Source: Sphingomonas sp. NFR04 (GTDB lineage Bacteria > Pseudomonadota > Alphaproteobacteria > Sphingomonadales > Sphingomonadaceae). Taken from it: a stretch of 64,000 nucleotides of DNA. The stretch is taken from positions 124,001-188,000 of the forward strand of contig NZ_FORV01000002.1 of assembly GCF_900114095.1 (NCBI RefSeq). Direction: 5' to 3'. Every line of letters begins with the position of its first letter. The first letter of the stretch is position 1. Of the stretch, positions 1 to 6,159 are shown one piece after another. The translations under genes were made by a program, and so were the position numbers. A model generated the notes under the pieces. That model was not told where the DNA came from. It did not search any database and worked only from the letters and a program-made list of their open reading frames with translations.

Positions 1-138
1 CGAGCGGCCGCCGCGGTAGCACGCTTCCAGGAAACGCCAGTGGTCGAGGTTTTCCTTGAACTCGGGGTGCCGGCGATCGATCAGCTTCAAGAGCTGCTCG
101 GACGATGCTGCTTTCAGCGCGGAGAGATCGACAGACAT
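1..138 (-). CDS. Phage protein, probable portal (N-terminus only)
   Basis: The left edge of the window cuts this gene, leaving its first 46 codons. It begins with ATG at 138 on the minus strand and reads MSVDLSALKAASSEQ, followed by a segment containing HPEFKENLDHWRFLEACY and a Gly-Gly-Arg. The pattern of a short helix, a His-Pro-Glu segment and an aromatic 'HW-F-E-Y-GG' block resembles the N-terminus of some tailed-phage portal proteins, from memory of the family. The position directly downstream of the terminase large subunit also fits a portal. A copy of the phage 22-bp repeat lies just upstream (about 159-180). The fold cannot be confirmed from 46 residues; another head gene is possible. 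Confidence 0.5.
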   Translation of the reverse strand, partial: MSVDLSALKAASSEQLLKLIDRRHPEFKENLDHWRFLEACYRGGRS

Positions 139-158
139 CGCGCCAGTATATCTGAAAC

Positions 159-180
159 TGTGTGTGTTGTCACCCACACG
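159..180 (-). promoter_or_regulatory. Phage 22-bp operator-like repeat, copy 1
   Basis: On the minus strand this reads GTG-N6-AACACACAC and lies 22 bp upstream of the probable portal start and just past the terL stop. It is one of nine copies in the phage DNA, and it points the way the gene is transcribed. Confidence 0.6.
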
Positions 181-186
181 CTACGG

Positions 187-1446
187 TCAATAGGACCAGC
201 CCACGAGCTTGGAGAAGCGGTTCCCGAACAGGTAGTGGATCGGGTAGCCAAGCGCGTCGCACATGTGCTCGACACCCTGGCTCTTATCCACCTGGGGCGT
301 GCCAGCCTTGTAGATCGTCTGGTTGAGGCTCTCGATCAGGTGCCGGCACTTCTCGTCGATGAACAGTCGACCTTCGCCCTCGGCATTTGAGAACATGCCA
401 TTGACGGTCGCGACACGATCCGAGACCAGCGGGTGCTTCTTCTTGTAGATGATTTTCCTGAAGCCGCGCGATCGGAAGACGTCCAGGTCGGACTCGCCTC
501 GCGAAGAGTTTCGGTTGGCGCCGGCCGGGTCGGGATAGAGCGTCATCTGCGCCTTGTGGCGGAAATATCGACGCTCCAGCTCGTCGCATACCTCCGGCAC
601 GTTGGAGCTGGGCAGCTTAATTTCATCGACGACCCAGACCTGGCCGCTGGGCTGCCGCTGCATGATCACGGTCGACATTGGATCGACGTTGAAGTCCTGC
701 CCCAGGATGATCGGCAGCGCGGGGTTGAAGGGGTAGCGGCCGACATGCTTCTTCTGATCGAACGCGTAATAGACGCGGCCGGACATGCTCTCGAAGCTGG
801 CCTCGAACTCCTGGCGGAACGTTTTCGGATCCAGGTTCTCTCGCGCGTGCCGGATTTCGCTCGGCGGGAAGAACGGCGACATGATCGTCGGGAACTGCCA
901 CGAAATCCACTGGCCGCTCCGCTGGTTCTTGCGGATCTGACCCTTGGCATAGAGCTCGTAGAAGTGGTTGTAGCTCTTCGGAGTGCCGATGATGAGCGCA
1001 CGACCCTTGGTGGTCGTCAGCGTCGGATAGAGCACCTTCTCCCAGACGTCAGGGCGGAAGTCCTGCATCTCGTCGCAGATGCAGAAGTGCAGCGCGCGGC
1101 CGCGGAGCGTGTCGGGGCGGTCCGCCCCCTTGAGCTGGATGACGGTGCCGTTGATCAGCCGGACCTCAAGGCGGGTCTCGTGCTTCTTGGCGATCCAGGA
1201 CTGCGGAAGAGCCTCGATCAGCTCATCCCACATGATCTCGCGGGCCATCGAGAAGGTCGGCGCCACATACCAGATGGTGCGGCGGCCGGCACCCTTCGCG
1301 GCGCGGATCAGCTCGATGCGAGAGAGGTGGGTCTTCCCAAACCGGCGGCCGGCGACCAGGATGCGGAAACGCGCGGCATGCCGAAACACCGCGGCTTGGC
1401 CGTGGTGCAGCTTAAGGTCGATCTTCGGGAGGGGAAAATAGGTCAC
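187..1446 (-). CDS. Phage terminase large subunit
   Basis: This is the ATPase-nuclease motor that packages phage DNA into the prohead. The 419-residue protein has a Walker A motif AGRRFGKT at residues 32-39, a Walker B FCICDE followed by MQD near residue 120-128, and a coupling-type segment IIGTPKS. The C-terminal RNase H-like nuclease shows acidic residues in GQDFNVDP, YPDPAG and a late EHMCDALGY. The start is GTG at 1446, two bases past the terS stop, because the reading frame upstream of it overlaps terS and has no phage-like sequence. The terS-terL-portal order is the standard head-gene order. Confidence 0.93.
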   Translation of the reverse strand: MTYFPLPKIDLKLHHGQAAVFRHAARFRILVAGRRFGKTHLSRIELIRAAKGAGRRTIWYVAPTFSMAREIMWDELIEALPQSWIAKKHETRLEVRLINGTVIQLKGADRPDTLRGRALHFCICDEMQDFRPDVWEKVLYPTLTTTKGRALIIGTPKSYNHFYELYAKGQIRKNQRSGQWISWQFPTIMSPFFPPSEIRHARENLDPKTFRQEFEASFESMSGRVYYAFDQKKHVGRYPFNPALPIILGQDFNVDPMSTVIMQRQPSGQVWVVDEIKLPSSNVPEVCDELERRYFRHKAQMTLYPDPAGANRNSSRGESDLDVFRSRGFRKIIYKKKHPLVSDRVATVNGMFSNAEGEGRLFIDEKCRHLIESLNQTIYKAGTPQVDKSQGVEHMCDALGYPIHYLFGNRFSKLVGWSY

Positions 1447-1448
1447 GA

Positions 1449-2024
1449 TCAGTCGTCGAGACTGTCGTCGCTGCCCTCTTCGTCTTCGTCCTCGAGGCCT
1501 TCCAGGTAGCTGGCCTCGTTGCCTTCGCGGATCGCGTCCAGCTCGCTCTCGCTGTACTCGCCGACATTCAGATCCGGCAGCGACGCGCCTTCGCCGAGGA
1601 GATCCTCGATCTGCAGGATGTCCCAGCTCTCGACGCGAGCTTTCTGGATAACCGCCATCGCATTCTTCAGCGTCAGCACGTCGGCATTGGCAGTCGCTAC
1701 CGAGCCGTTGTTCTTCCCGGCGTTGATCACCTTGGACATCACCATCTTGGCGATGGCGTCGGTCCATTTGGCATAATTGTCGCGGGTCTCCGTCGCCTGC
1801 TGAACCTGGCGCTCGCGCTCGGCGCGGGCCACGTCCTCGACCTCGGTCGTAACTTCGGCCAGGCGGGAGCCCTTCGTGATCCCACGAGCATGCAGACCCT
1901 GCTGGATCGCTTGCTTCGACACGCCGAACTGCTCAGCGAGATCACGAAGGTTCTTCTCGCCGCGCTCGTAGAGCGTCACGATCGTGGCCCAGTCCGAGGG
2001 CGACAGGCGAGACGGGGCAGCCAC
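1449..2024 (-). CDS. Phage terminase small subunit
   Basis: This DNA-recognition subunit directs the terminase to the packaging site. The 191-residue protein starts with GTG at 2024, preceded by a GGAG about ten bases upstream. A longer reading frame starts at 2180 but would run through an operator-like repeat and a terminator region, so I reject it. A helix-turn-helix lies at about residues 26-47 (LRDLAEQFGVSKQAIQQGL). A central helical segment rich in Glu/Arg/Gln follows, and the C-terminus is very acidic (EDEDEEGSDDSLDD), as is common for these subunits. It sits immediately upstream of terL. Confidence 0.85.
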   Translation of the reverse strand: MAAPSRLSPSDWATIVTLYERGEKNLRDLAEQFGVSKQAIQQGLHARGITKGSRLAEVTTEVEDVARAERERQVQQATETRDNYAKWTDAIAKMVMSKVINAGKNNGSVATANADVLTLKNAMAVIQKARVESWDILQIEDLLGEGASLPDLNVGEYSESELDAIREGNEASYLEGLEDEDEEGSDDSLDD

Positions 2025-2068
2025 GTTCAGCGAACTCCGGGGGCAACAGAGAGGGCACGAACGGGCTG

Positions 2069-2090
2069 CATGTGTGTTAGAATACACACA
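2069..2090 (-). promoter_or_regulatory. Phage 22-bp operator-like repeat, copy 2
   Basis: On the minus strand it reads GTG-N6-AACACACAT, with outer arms TGTGTG/ACACAC that are nearly palindromic. It is 45 bp upstream of the terS start and is oriented with terS transcription. Confidence 0.65.
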
Positions 2091-2177
2091 ACCGAGGTTT
2101 TGAGCAACCCCTCTTGGCTTCGCTGCACTCCGCGGGTTCTCTTGGCAGCAAAATTGGTCAGTCATGCTGACCTTTGA

Positions 2178-2207
2178 CAAAAAAGAACGTGCCGAAAGGC
2201 GCGTTCT
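2178..2207 (-). terminator. Intrinsic terminator ending the leftward early operon
   Basis: On the minus strand the arms AGAACGCGCC and GGCACGTTCT form a 10-bp stem (one G-U pair) around a TTTC loop, followed by a run of six T residues. It lies after the winged-helix gene and before terS, so it separates the early operon from the packaging genes. This is a textbook rho-independent form. Confidence 0.85.
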
Positions 2208-2324
2208 ATTCTTCGAACGAAGTGAGAAGAATAACGAATCTATGAATCATATATATAAACTAATATATATATAAATATAACTAATACCGCGTGCGTGATG
2301 CGCGTGCGTATATACGCGTGCGCG
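2208..2324. other. AT-rich block and alternating purine-pyrimidine tract beside terS
   Basis: No gene fits here. An inverted repeat ATTCTTC/GAAGAAT (2208-2232) is followed by a strongly AT-rich stretch (about 2230-2287) with repeated TATATA runs, striking in this high-GC DNA. Next comes a tract alternating purines and pyrimidines (GCGTGCGT-type, about 2288-2324) that includes the 12-bp palindrome GCGTATATACGC at 2306-2317. The location between the early operon and terS is where cos/pac sites or bending sites are often found. That role is inference. Confidence 0.5.
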
Positions 2325-2654
2325 CTAGGGGGTTCCGATATTCCCCGAACTCGCGGAGGGCAGGGCAGTGGGCCTTACGAGATCACGCCCAGCATCAGTC
2401 GCGGCGAGGGTCCTGACCTTGCGGGATCGGCGCAGGACGAGCCCGTCCTCCCTTACCAAGCCGTGCGCCACCAGGTGGCGGAGGGTGCAGATCATCGCGC
2501 CCCGCGTCGTGCCGGGCGCGGTGGCCTCGATCAGCTGGTGAACATCGAGCAACGAGCCATCGGGGTTACCCTTGACCAGGGCCTTGAGCACCGCGTGCTG
2601 CTTGGAGGTCATCATCAGACCCCGGCGCTTCTCGGCGTAGGGTTTGAGCGCCAT
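2325..2654 (-). CDS. Small winged-helix-like DNA-binding protein
   Basis: This 109-residue protein is the last gene of the leftward early operon. Its ATG overlaps the stop of the GNAT-like gene (ATGA), and a second Met at residues 14-15 could also start it. Residues from about 15 to 75 (MTSKQHAVLKALVKG, then HQLIEATAPGTTRGAMICTL and HLVAHGLV) look like a winged helix-turn-helix of the kind that ends in a basic wing (LRRSRKVRTL). The C-terminus is a short disordered tail. A phage regulator is plausible, but nothing shows its target. It is followed by the intrinsic terminator at 2178-2207. Confidence 0.6.
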   Translation of the reverse strand: MALKPYAEKRRGLMMTSKQHAVLKALVKGNPDGSLLDVHQLIEATAPGTTRGAMICTLRHLVAHGLVREDGLVLRRSRKVRTLAATDAGRDLVRPTALPSASSGNIGTP

Positions 2655-3568
2655 CAGACGACCAGCCTTTCGGTCGCGTGCTGGCGGTCGAAAGCGGTGA
2701 TTGGCAGCACGTCGGGAAGCTTCGTGCCCACGTCGGGGTTTGTGAATATCCCGTAGAGCGGCGAGGCGAGAACCATCTGCTGCAGCGCGTGCACGCAGTC
2801 CCGCATGGACATGTTGGCGACCCGGCGCTCACCGACCCCGCCCAGGCTCTTGCCGGTCTTCTCCAGCGCCGAGTGGCGGTAGTAGAAATCTTTCGTCGCT
2901 GCCTCGACCGCGGCGCGCTCGATCGATTCCTTTTCGAGCCACTCGTCCAGGATCGCTTCCAGGTCGGCGGGATCGCTGGCGAAGGTGGCGCGGAAGAACT
3001 TGATCCCCACATCGTACATGTTGGACCGCATCGGCTTCACGAACTGGAACCCGGCCTTGTGGGCGAACATGTTGTATTTCGACATCGAGCTCTGGATCTC
3101 GATGAAGCGCTTGCCCTCCATTCGACTTGCGATGTTCGTGAACCGGTAGGCGAGGCCGGCGCCGCGGTACATCGTGTCGACTACGACCCGGGCGACGACG
3201 GACATGTTCGCATTGATCCACTTCATGCGGAACTGGTTCGTCATCTTGTTGTCCTGGCCGGTCGGCTTCAGCTTCGGTAGCACGACGTGGCGCTCCTTCA
3301 GCAGCAGCTTCGGGCTCGCCATCACCAGCACCCCGATCAGCTCGTCGCCCAGCTTCAGCGTGAAGTGGTGGCTGCCGGCCGGAAGGCTGCCCGATTGCTT
3401 GTAGTGGAGCGCCTCCAGCGTGCGCCAGTCGTCGATCGTGCCGCGCTGTACGGTCATCTCGTCGATCAGCGATAGCTTCGGGCGCGGCGACGCAACGCGT
3501 TCAGCCTCCCAGGGAAATTTCGGGTTGACGTCGAGCGTGCGCGTCTCTAGGTGTGTGTCAGTCAACAT
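2654..3568 (-). CDS. GNAT-like protein next to an ABC ATPase
   Basis: The 304-residue protein has a GNAT N-acyltransferase-like core. A LEALHYKQSGSLPAGSHHF region (about 51-69) leads into a beta pair with GDELIGVLVMASP, then VARVVVDTMYRGAGLA (about 125-140), where the R-G-x-G-x-A form is the acetyl-CoA pyrophosphate loop, and later KAGFQFV. The C-terminal 120 residues are an extra helical domain I do not recognise. The start at 3568 overlaps the ABC ATPase stop by 11 bases. From memory, the ABC-ATPase-plus-acetyltransferase pairing matches COG2401, where the two are fused. A Mom-like nucleic-acid modification role is possible because phage Mu Mom is also a GNAT fold, but the substrate cannot be read from sequence. 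Confidence 0.65.
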   Translation of the reverse strand: MLTDTHLETRTLDVNPKFPWEAERVASPRPKLSLIDEMTVQRGTIDDWRTLEALHYKQSGSLPAGSHHFTLKLGDELIGVLVMASPKLLLKERHVVLPKLKPTGQDNKMTNQFRMKWINANMSVVARVVVDTMYRGAGLAYRFTNIASRMEGKRFIEIQSSMSKYNMFAHKAGFQFVKPMRSNMYDVGIKFFRATFASDPADLEAILDEWLEKESIERAAVEAATKDFYYRHSALEKTGKSLGGVGERRVANMSMRDCVHALQQMVLASPLYGIFTNPDVGTKLPDVLPITAFDRQHATERLVV

Positions 3569-3571
3569 CGT
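3550..3571 (-). promoter_or_regulatory. Phage 22-bp operator-like repeat, copy 3 (inside a start region)
   Basis: On the minus strand it reads ATG-N6-GACACACAC and covers the first codons of the GNAT-like gene, encoding Met-Leu-Thr-Asp-Thr-His. It is the copy with ATG instead of GTG in the left arm and is therefore a weaker match. Confidence 0.45.
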
Positions 3572-4205
3572 TCGTCTCGATCTTGATCCGGTCGTGAAAG
3601 CGCTTGGTGACCATGAGGGACGGGGCAAGTTCCTCAAGGAGATCAGTGTGGGTGGTTGCGACGATCAGCGTTTTGCCGTGGGCGCGAGCGACCTTGGCGA
3701 GATTCCAGGCGACGATCTTCGCGGTGACGCGATCGAGCACGGCGCCGAACTCGTCTGCTACCCAGACGTCAGCGCCGCCCTCGACCAGCTTCGCCAGGCG
3801 GAAGCGATAGCGCTGGCCATCGGAAAGCTCACCGGGCTTGCGGATGTACAGGTAGGCGTCGGACAAGCCCGCCACCGACAGGAGGCGAATTGCTTCAGCC
3901 AGTCCCTCACCGCCCAGCTGGTCGATGAGCGCTTTGTGCAAGTCCAGATCGACGGCGTCTATGTTGGCGACAGATTGGCCCGCCTCTGCAAGCTTCTCGG
4001 CGAGCGCGCGCAGCAGGACCGACTTGCCGGCGCCTGACTGGCCGCAGATGTAGACGACGTCGCCCGGCTTCACCTCCAGCTCGACCTTGTCGAGAACGGT
4101 GAACTCGCGGTCTTCCAGGCCGAGCCCGAAAGCTTCGGCGACCTTGATGACCCGCTCCGAGCGCGCTGTGCGGCTCTGGAATGCGGCGTGAAGCTCAACC
4201 TTCAT
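3558..4205 (-). CDS. Stand-alone ABC-type ATPase of phage early operon
   Basis: The 215-residue protein is a complete ABC ATPase domain with no membrane segment or transporter partner. Visible motifs are Walker A GQSGAGKS (55-62), the signature LSDGQ (127-131), Walker B VWVADE (147-152) and the switch histidine in TTH (186). The helical insert between Walker A and the signature is short. The ATG start overlaps the stop of the upstream small gene (ATGA), and its 3' end overlaps the GNAT-like gene, so the two are probably made in equal amounts and work together. The lack of a permease argues for a soluble role on nucleic acid or protein. Confidence 0.8.
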   Translation of the reverse strand: MKVELHAAFQSRTARSERVIKVAEAFGLGLEDREFTVLDKVELEVKPGDVVYICGQSGAGKSVLLRALAEKLAEAGQSVANIDAVDLDLHKALIDQLGGEGLAEAIRLLSVAGLSDAYLYIRKPGELSDGQRYRFRLAKLVEGGADVWVADEFGAVLDRVTAKIVAWNLAKVARAHGKTLIVATTHTDLLEELAPSLMVTKRFHDRIKIETNDVD

Positions 4206-4483
4206 CGGGCGTCTCCGTACACGTCCCAGGCATAGCCGGCGGGCTCGGGGTCGAAACAAAGCTCGTCGTCCAGATCTTCCCATTCGTCATCGGGTACGTC
4301 GAGCTCTTCGCCAGCGCCGCCCTCACAAGCGGCACCCCCGTCTTCGAGACCCTGCGCCGCGTCGACGATGTCGTCGAAGAGCTGGCCGGGCGAGGGGAAG
4401 CAGGCGAGCCAGCCGCGGAGCGCGGCGAGGTAGATCCTGGGGTTCCGCACAAAGAACACCCAATGCGTCGGCAGAATAGGCAT
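4202..4483 (-). CDS. Small acidic phage protein of unknown function
   Basis: The 93-residue protein lies between a ParB-like gene (six-base gap) and the ABC ATPase gene (four-base overlap). The N-terminal third is hydrophobic and aromatic (PTHWVFFVRNP, LAALRGWLACF), while the rest is strongly acidic (VPDDEWEDLDDELCFDPEP). I do not recognise a family. The position inside the overlapping operon suggests it works with the ParB/ABC/GNAT proteins, perhaps as an adaptor. The gene is believable because it fills the gap exactly with coupled ends. Confidence 0.6.
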   Translation of the reverse strand: MPILPTHWVFFVRNPRIYLAALRGWLACFPSPGQLFDDIVDAAQGLEDGGAACEGGAGEELDVPDDEWEDLDDELCFDPEPAGYAWDVYGDAR

Positions 4484-4489
4484 AGCTGG

Positions 4490-5170
4490 TCACCGTCCAC
4501 GGCAAAATTCCACGAAGGCTTCGGCGCCGGTCTTCCCGGTGTCGGCCTCGATCTGTGCGATGAAGCGGCGCACGTCGCGCACCGCGGCAATGGGGATGGC
4601 GTTGAAGCCCAAGGCCTTGGTCAGCTTCTCTTCCGACGCATCGGTCTTGGCGACCTTCTCCTCGGTCTCGGCATCCTGCCGATCGATGTCGGCGTCCAGG
4701 TCAGTCGAGATCGCGGCGATGTCGACGGTGCCCAGGTCCTCGATCAGGAAGTCGAGCTCGTGCTCCTCAAAGCCGAGCGCCGCGATGTCGACGTCATCGG
4801 CGTCCATCAGGCGCTTCAGCTCCTCCGCCATGAAGCCGCTGTCGTATTCCGTCGACGCGGTCTTGTTGTGCGCGATGCGCGCGGCGTCTGCCTGGTTCTT
4901 CGAAAGGTGGGCGGCGTGCTTCACCGGCACCGTCGTGTGGCCGAGCGCGACCAGGGCTTCATACCGACCGTGGCCAGCGATCAGCACGCCTTCGAGATCG
5001 ACGATCAGGGCGTCGAACAGACCGTCAGCCGAGATGCTCGCCTTCAGCTTCGCGATATGCTGCGGCGAGTGCACCTTGGTGTTTTTGGCGTAAGGTTTGA
5101 CCTTGTCGATCGTCCACATCTCCGTGGGCAGACGGACCAGGTCATAGGGATCGTGTGTGTTGCTCAACAC
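4490..5170 (-). CDS. ParB/Srx-fold protein 1
   Basis: This 226-residue protein has a ParB N-terminal-like domain over residues 17-110: WTIDKVKPYAKNTKVH, then HIAKLKASI, VLIAGHGRYEAL (the GHGR at 66-69 matches the ParB 'box' GERR) and a later IAHNKTA. The rest is an acidic helical region without a clear helix-turn-helix. ParB-fold domains bind nucleotides (CTP in chromosome ParB; ATP or peptide-linked sulfur chemistry in relatives), so a nucleotide-using role is likely. The GTG start at 5170 overlaps the stop of the Cys-rich gene. A copy of the 22-bp repeat covers the first codons. It is the same length as the second ParB-like protein, so the two may be an old duplication. Confidence 0.78.
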   Translation of the reverse strand: MLSNTHDPYDLVRLPTEMWTIDKVKPYAKNTKVHSPQHIAKLKASISADGLFDALIVDLEGVLIAGHGRYEALVALGHTTVPVKHAAHLSKNQADAARIAHNKTASTEYDSGFMAEELKRLMDADDVDIAALGFEEHELDFLIEDLGTVDIAAISTDLDADIDRQDAETEEKVAKTDASEEKLTKALGFNAIPIAAVRDVRRFIAQIEADTGKTGAEAFVEFCRGR

Positions 5171-5174
5171 ATGC
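5153..5174 (-). promoter_or_regulatory. Phage 22-bp operator-like repeat, copy 4 (inside a start region)
   Basis: On the minus strand it reads GTG-N6-AACACACAC and contains the perfect inverted repeat TGTGTTG/CAACACA around two bases. It overlaps the start codon and first codons of ParB-like gene 1 and the stop of the Cys-rich gene. Confidence 0.6.
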
Positions 5175-5349
5175 CTCCTTCACGAAAAAGATCGTCGATT
5201 CCCTGCGGCTCAACTTCCTCGAAGAGATCGCCGCTCGTGCACATGCGGCACGTCCGCGGCTTGTCGCGGTTCACGCACCCGGCGCAGTCATCGAACTGCC
5301 AGTGGGGCAGGGTCTCGGGCTCGTCGTGGAAATCGTCACACAGCGGCAT
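5164..5349 (-). CDS. Small Cys-rich (zinc-binding-like) phage protein
   Basis: The 61-residue protein carries CAGC and CRMC separated by nine residues (C-x2-C-x9-C-x2-C), a pattern typical of a small zinc ribbon or knuckle. Around it are acidic and aromatic residues, and the C-terminus ends in EGGMC. It overlaps the ParB-like gene on each side (14 bases at its start, about 7 at its end), so translation is coupled. The metal and role are inferred from the Cys spacing only. It may hold a partner protein or bind nucleic acid. Confidence 0.62.
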   Translation of the reverse strand: MPLCDDFHDEPETLPHWQFDDCAGCVNRDKPRTCRMCTSGDLFEEVEPQGIDDLFREGGMC

Positions 5350-6016
5350 CGTTGTCGTCCTTCAGCAGCAGAAAGGCGAGCGCGTCGCCGGCGTTGGTCA
5401 GATCGTCTTCCTTGGTGAAGCCCTGCTCGCTCATCGTCTTCTTGATGAGGTCGGAGATGCGAGCGGCGTCGTTCAGCCCGTTGCGGAAGCGCATGGTCTG
5501 GTGGGTCTTCGCGAGCTTGGGCGCGGGCGTCTCGTCCTCGCCGTCGTCTTCATCCTCGTCGAGCGTGGGCTGGTCGATGTCGAGATCGTCGATGTCGACC
5601 GACAGACTTGCCGTGATCGCGCTGATGTCGCGTTGGCTCCAGGGCAACACGGCCTCCAGGTCGCCGGCGTTCAGCTCGCTCAGCAGCTCCGAAAGCTTCA
5701 GCGTGTCGTCGATGCCATAGCGCGCGTTGTCGGCCAGGCTGATCTCCTTGGCCTTCTCGTCGCTGATCACGCCCAGGTTGATGCAGGGCACCTCGTCCAT
5801 GCCGAGCTCGATTGCCTGCTCGTTGCGATGCCAGCCGCCGATGCACTCATGGGCGATCGGGCCGCCGCCGCCGTCCAGCAGACGGATCAGGATCGGCTTG
5901 AAGAAGCCGTTGCGCTCGATCGAGGCGCGCAGCTTCTCTTCGTTCTCGTGCGAGACGACGTTCGCATTCCACGGGCTGGCGGTGATCGTGCGAGGGTCTC
6001 GCATCTCATATTTCAT
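5336..6016 (-). CDS. ParB/Srx-fold protein 2
   Basis: First gene of the leftward early operon, 226 residues. It shows a ParB N-terminal-like domain: TASPWNANVVSHENEEKLRA, then GFFKPILIRLL, and IGGWHRNEQAIELG, where GWHR (61-64) stands at the position of the GERR box. The following VPCINLGVISDEKAKEISL and LADNAR match the second half of the fold. A very acidic linker (DEDEDDGEDE, near residue 155) separates a C-terminal helical region. The ATG at 6016 is 21 bp downstream of one operator-like repeat. The conserved box and the pairing with a second ParB-like gene argue for a joint enzyme or scaffold rather than plasmid-type partitioning, because no ParA is present. Confidence 0.75.
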   Translation of the reverse strand: MKYEMRDPRTITASPWNANVVSHENEEKLRASIERNGFFKPILIRLLDGGGGPIAHECIGGWHRNEQAIELGMDEVPCINLGVISDEKAKEISLADNARYGIDDTLKLSELLSELNAGDLEAVLPWSQRDISAITASLSVDIDDLDIDQPTLDEDEDDGEDETPAPKLAKTHQTMRFRNGLNDAARISDLIKKTMSEQGFTKEDDLTNAGDALAFLLLKDDNDAAV

Positions 6017-6036
6017 CGGGTCAAAAGCCTCTTTTG

Positions 6037-6058
6037 CATGTGTGTCATCCTACACTGT
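6037..6058 (-). promoter_or_regulatory. Phage 22-bp operator-like repeat, copy 5
   Basis: On the minus strand it reads GTG-N6-GACACACAT and lies 21 bp upstream of the start of ParB-like gene 2, the first gene of the leftward operon. Confidence 0.55.
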
Positions 6059-6083
6059 TTCGCCGACGTGAGGAAGCCAAATC

Positions 6084-6112
6084 TTAGACACTTCTGGTAA
6101 GGTGGTTACAGT
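6084..6112 (+). promoter_or_regulatory. Candidate rightward phage promoter
   Basis: TTAGAC and TACAGT are separated by 17 bases, a plausible sigma-70-like -35/-10 pair. The predicted start of transcription (about 6119) falls in operator-like repeat copy 6, and the helicase gene follows at 6160. Four GGTAAG repeats also lie in 6096-6157. Confidence 0.42.
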
Positions 6113-6114
6113 AC

Positions 6115-6136
6115 GTGTGTGTCGGTAAGCACTAGA
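6115..6136 (-). promoter_or_regulatory. Phage 22-bp operator-like repeat, copy 6
   Basis: On the minus strand it reads GTG-N6-GACACACAC. It sits in the divergent region between the leftward and rightward operons and covers the likely start point of the candidate rightward promoter. Confidence 0.6.
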
Positions 6137-6159
6137 CCCGGTAAGGTGAAACCGGTAAG

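Noticed and set aside
3558..4205. ABC ATPase as part of an import/export system
   Set aside because: No membrane component or binding protein is encoded nearby; all neighbours are soluble phage proteins.
4490..6016. ParB-like proteins as a plasmid or prophage partition system
   Set aside because: No ParA ATPase gene or parS-like array is seen, and both proteins lack a clear helix-turn-helix after the ParB box.
4181..6100. A 639-codon plus-strand reading frame across the ParB/ABC genes
   Set aside because: It is antisense to genes with clear motifs and overlapping start/stop coupling, and its sequence is Val/Gly/Arg-rich without any domain; a high-GC shadow.
6095..6157. Four GGTAAG repeats as iterons or a CRISPR-like array
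   Set aside because: The repeats are only six bases with irregular spacing and no repeat-spacer form; noted only as part of the control region.
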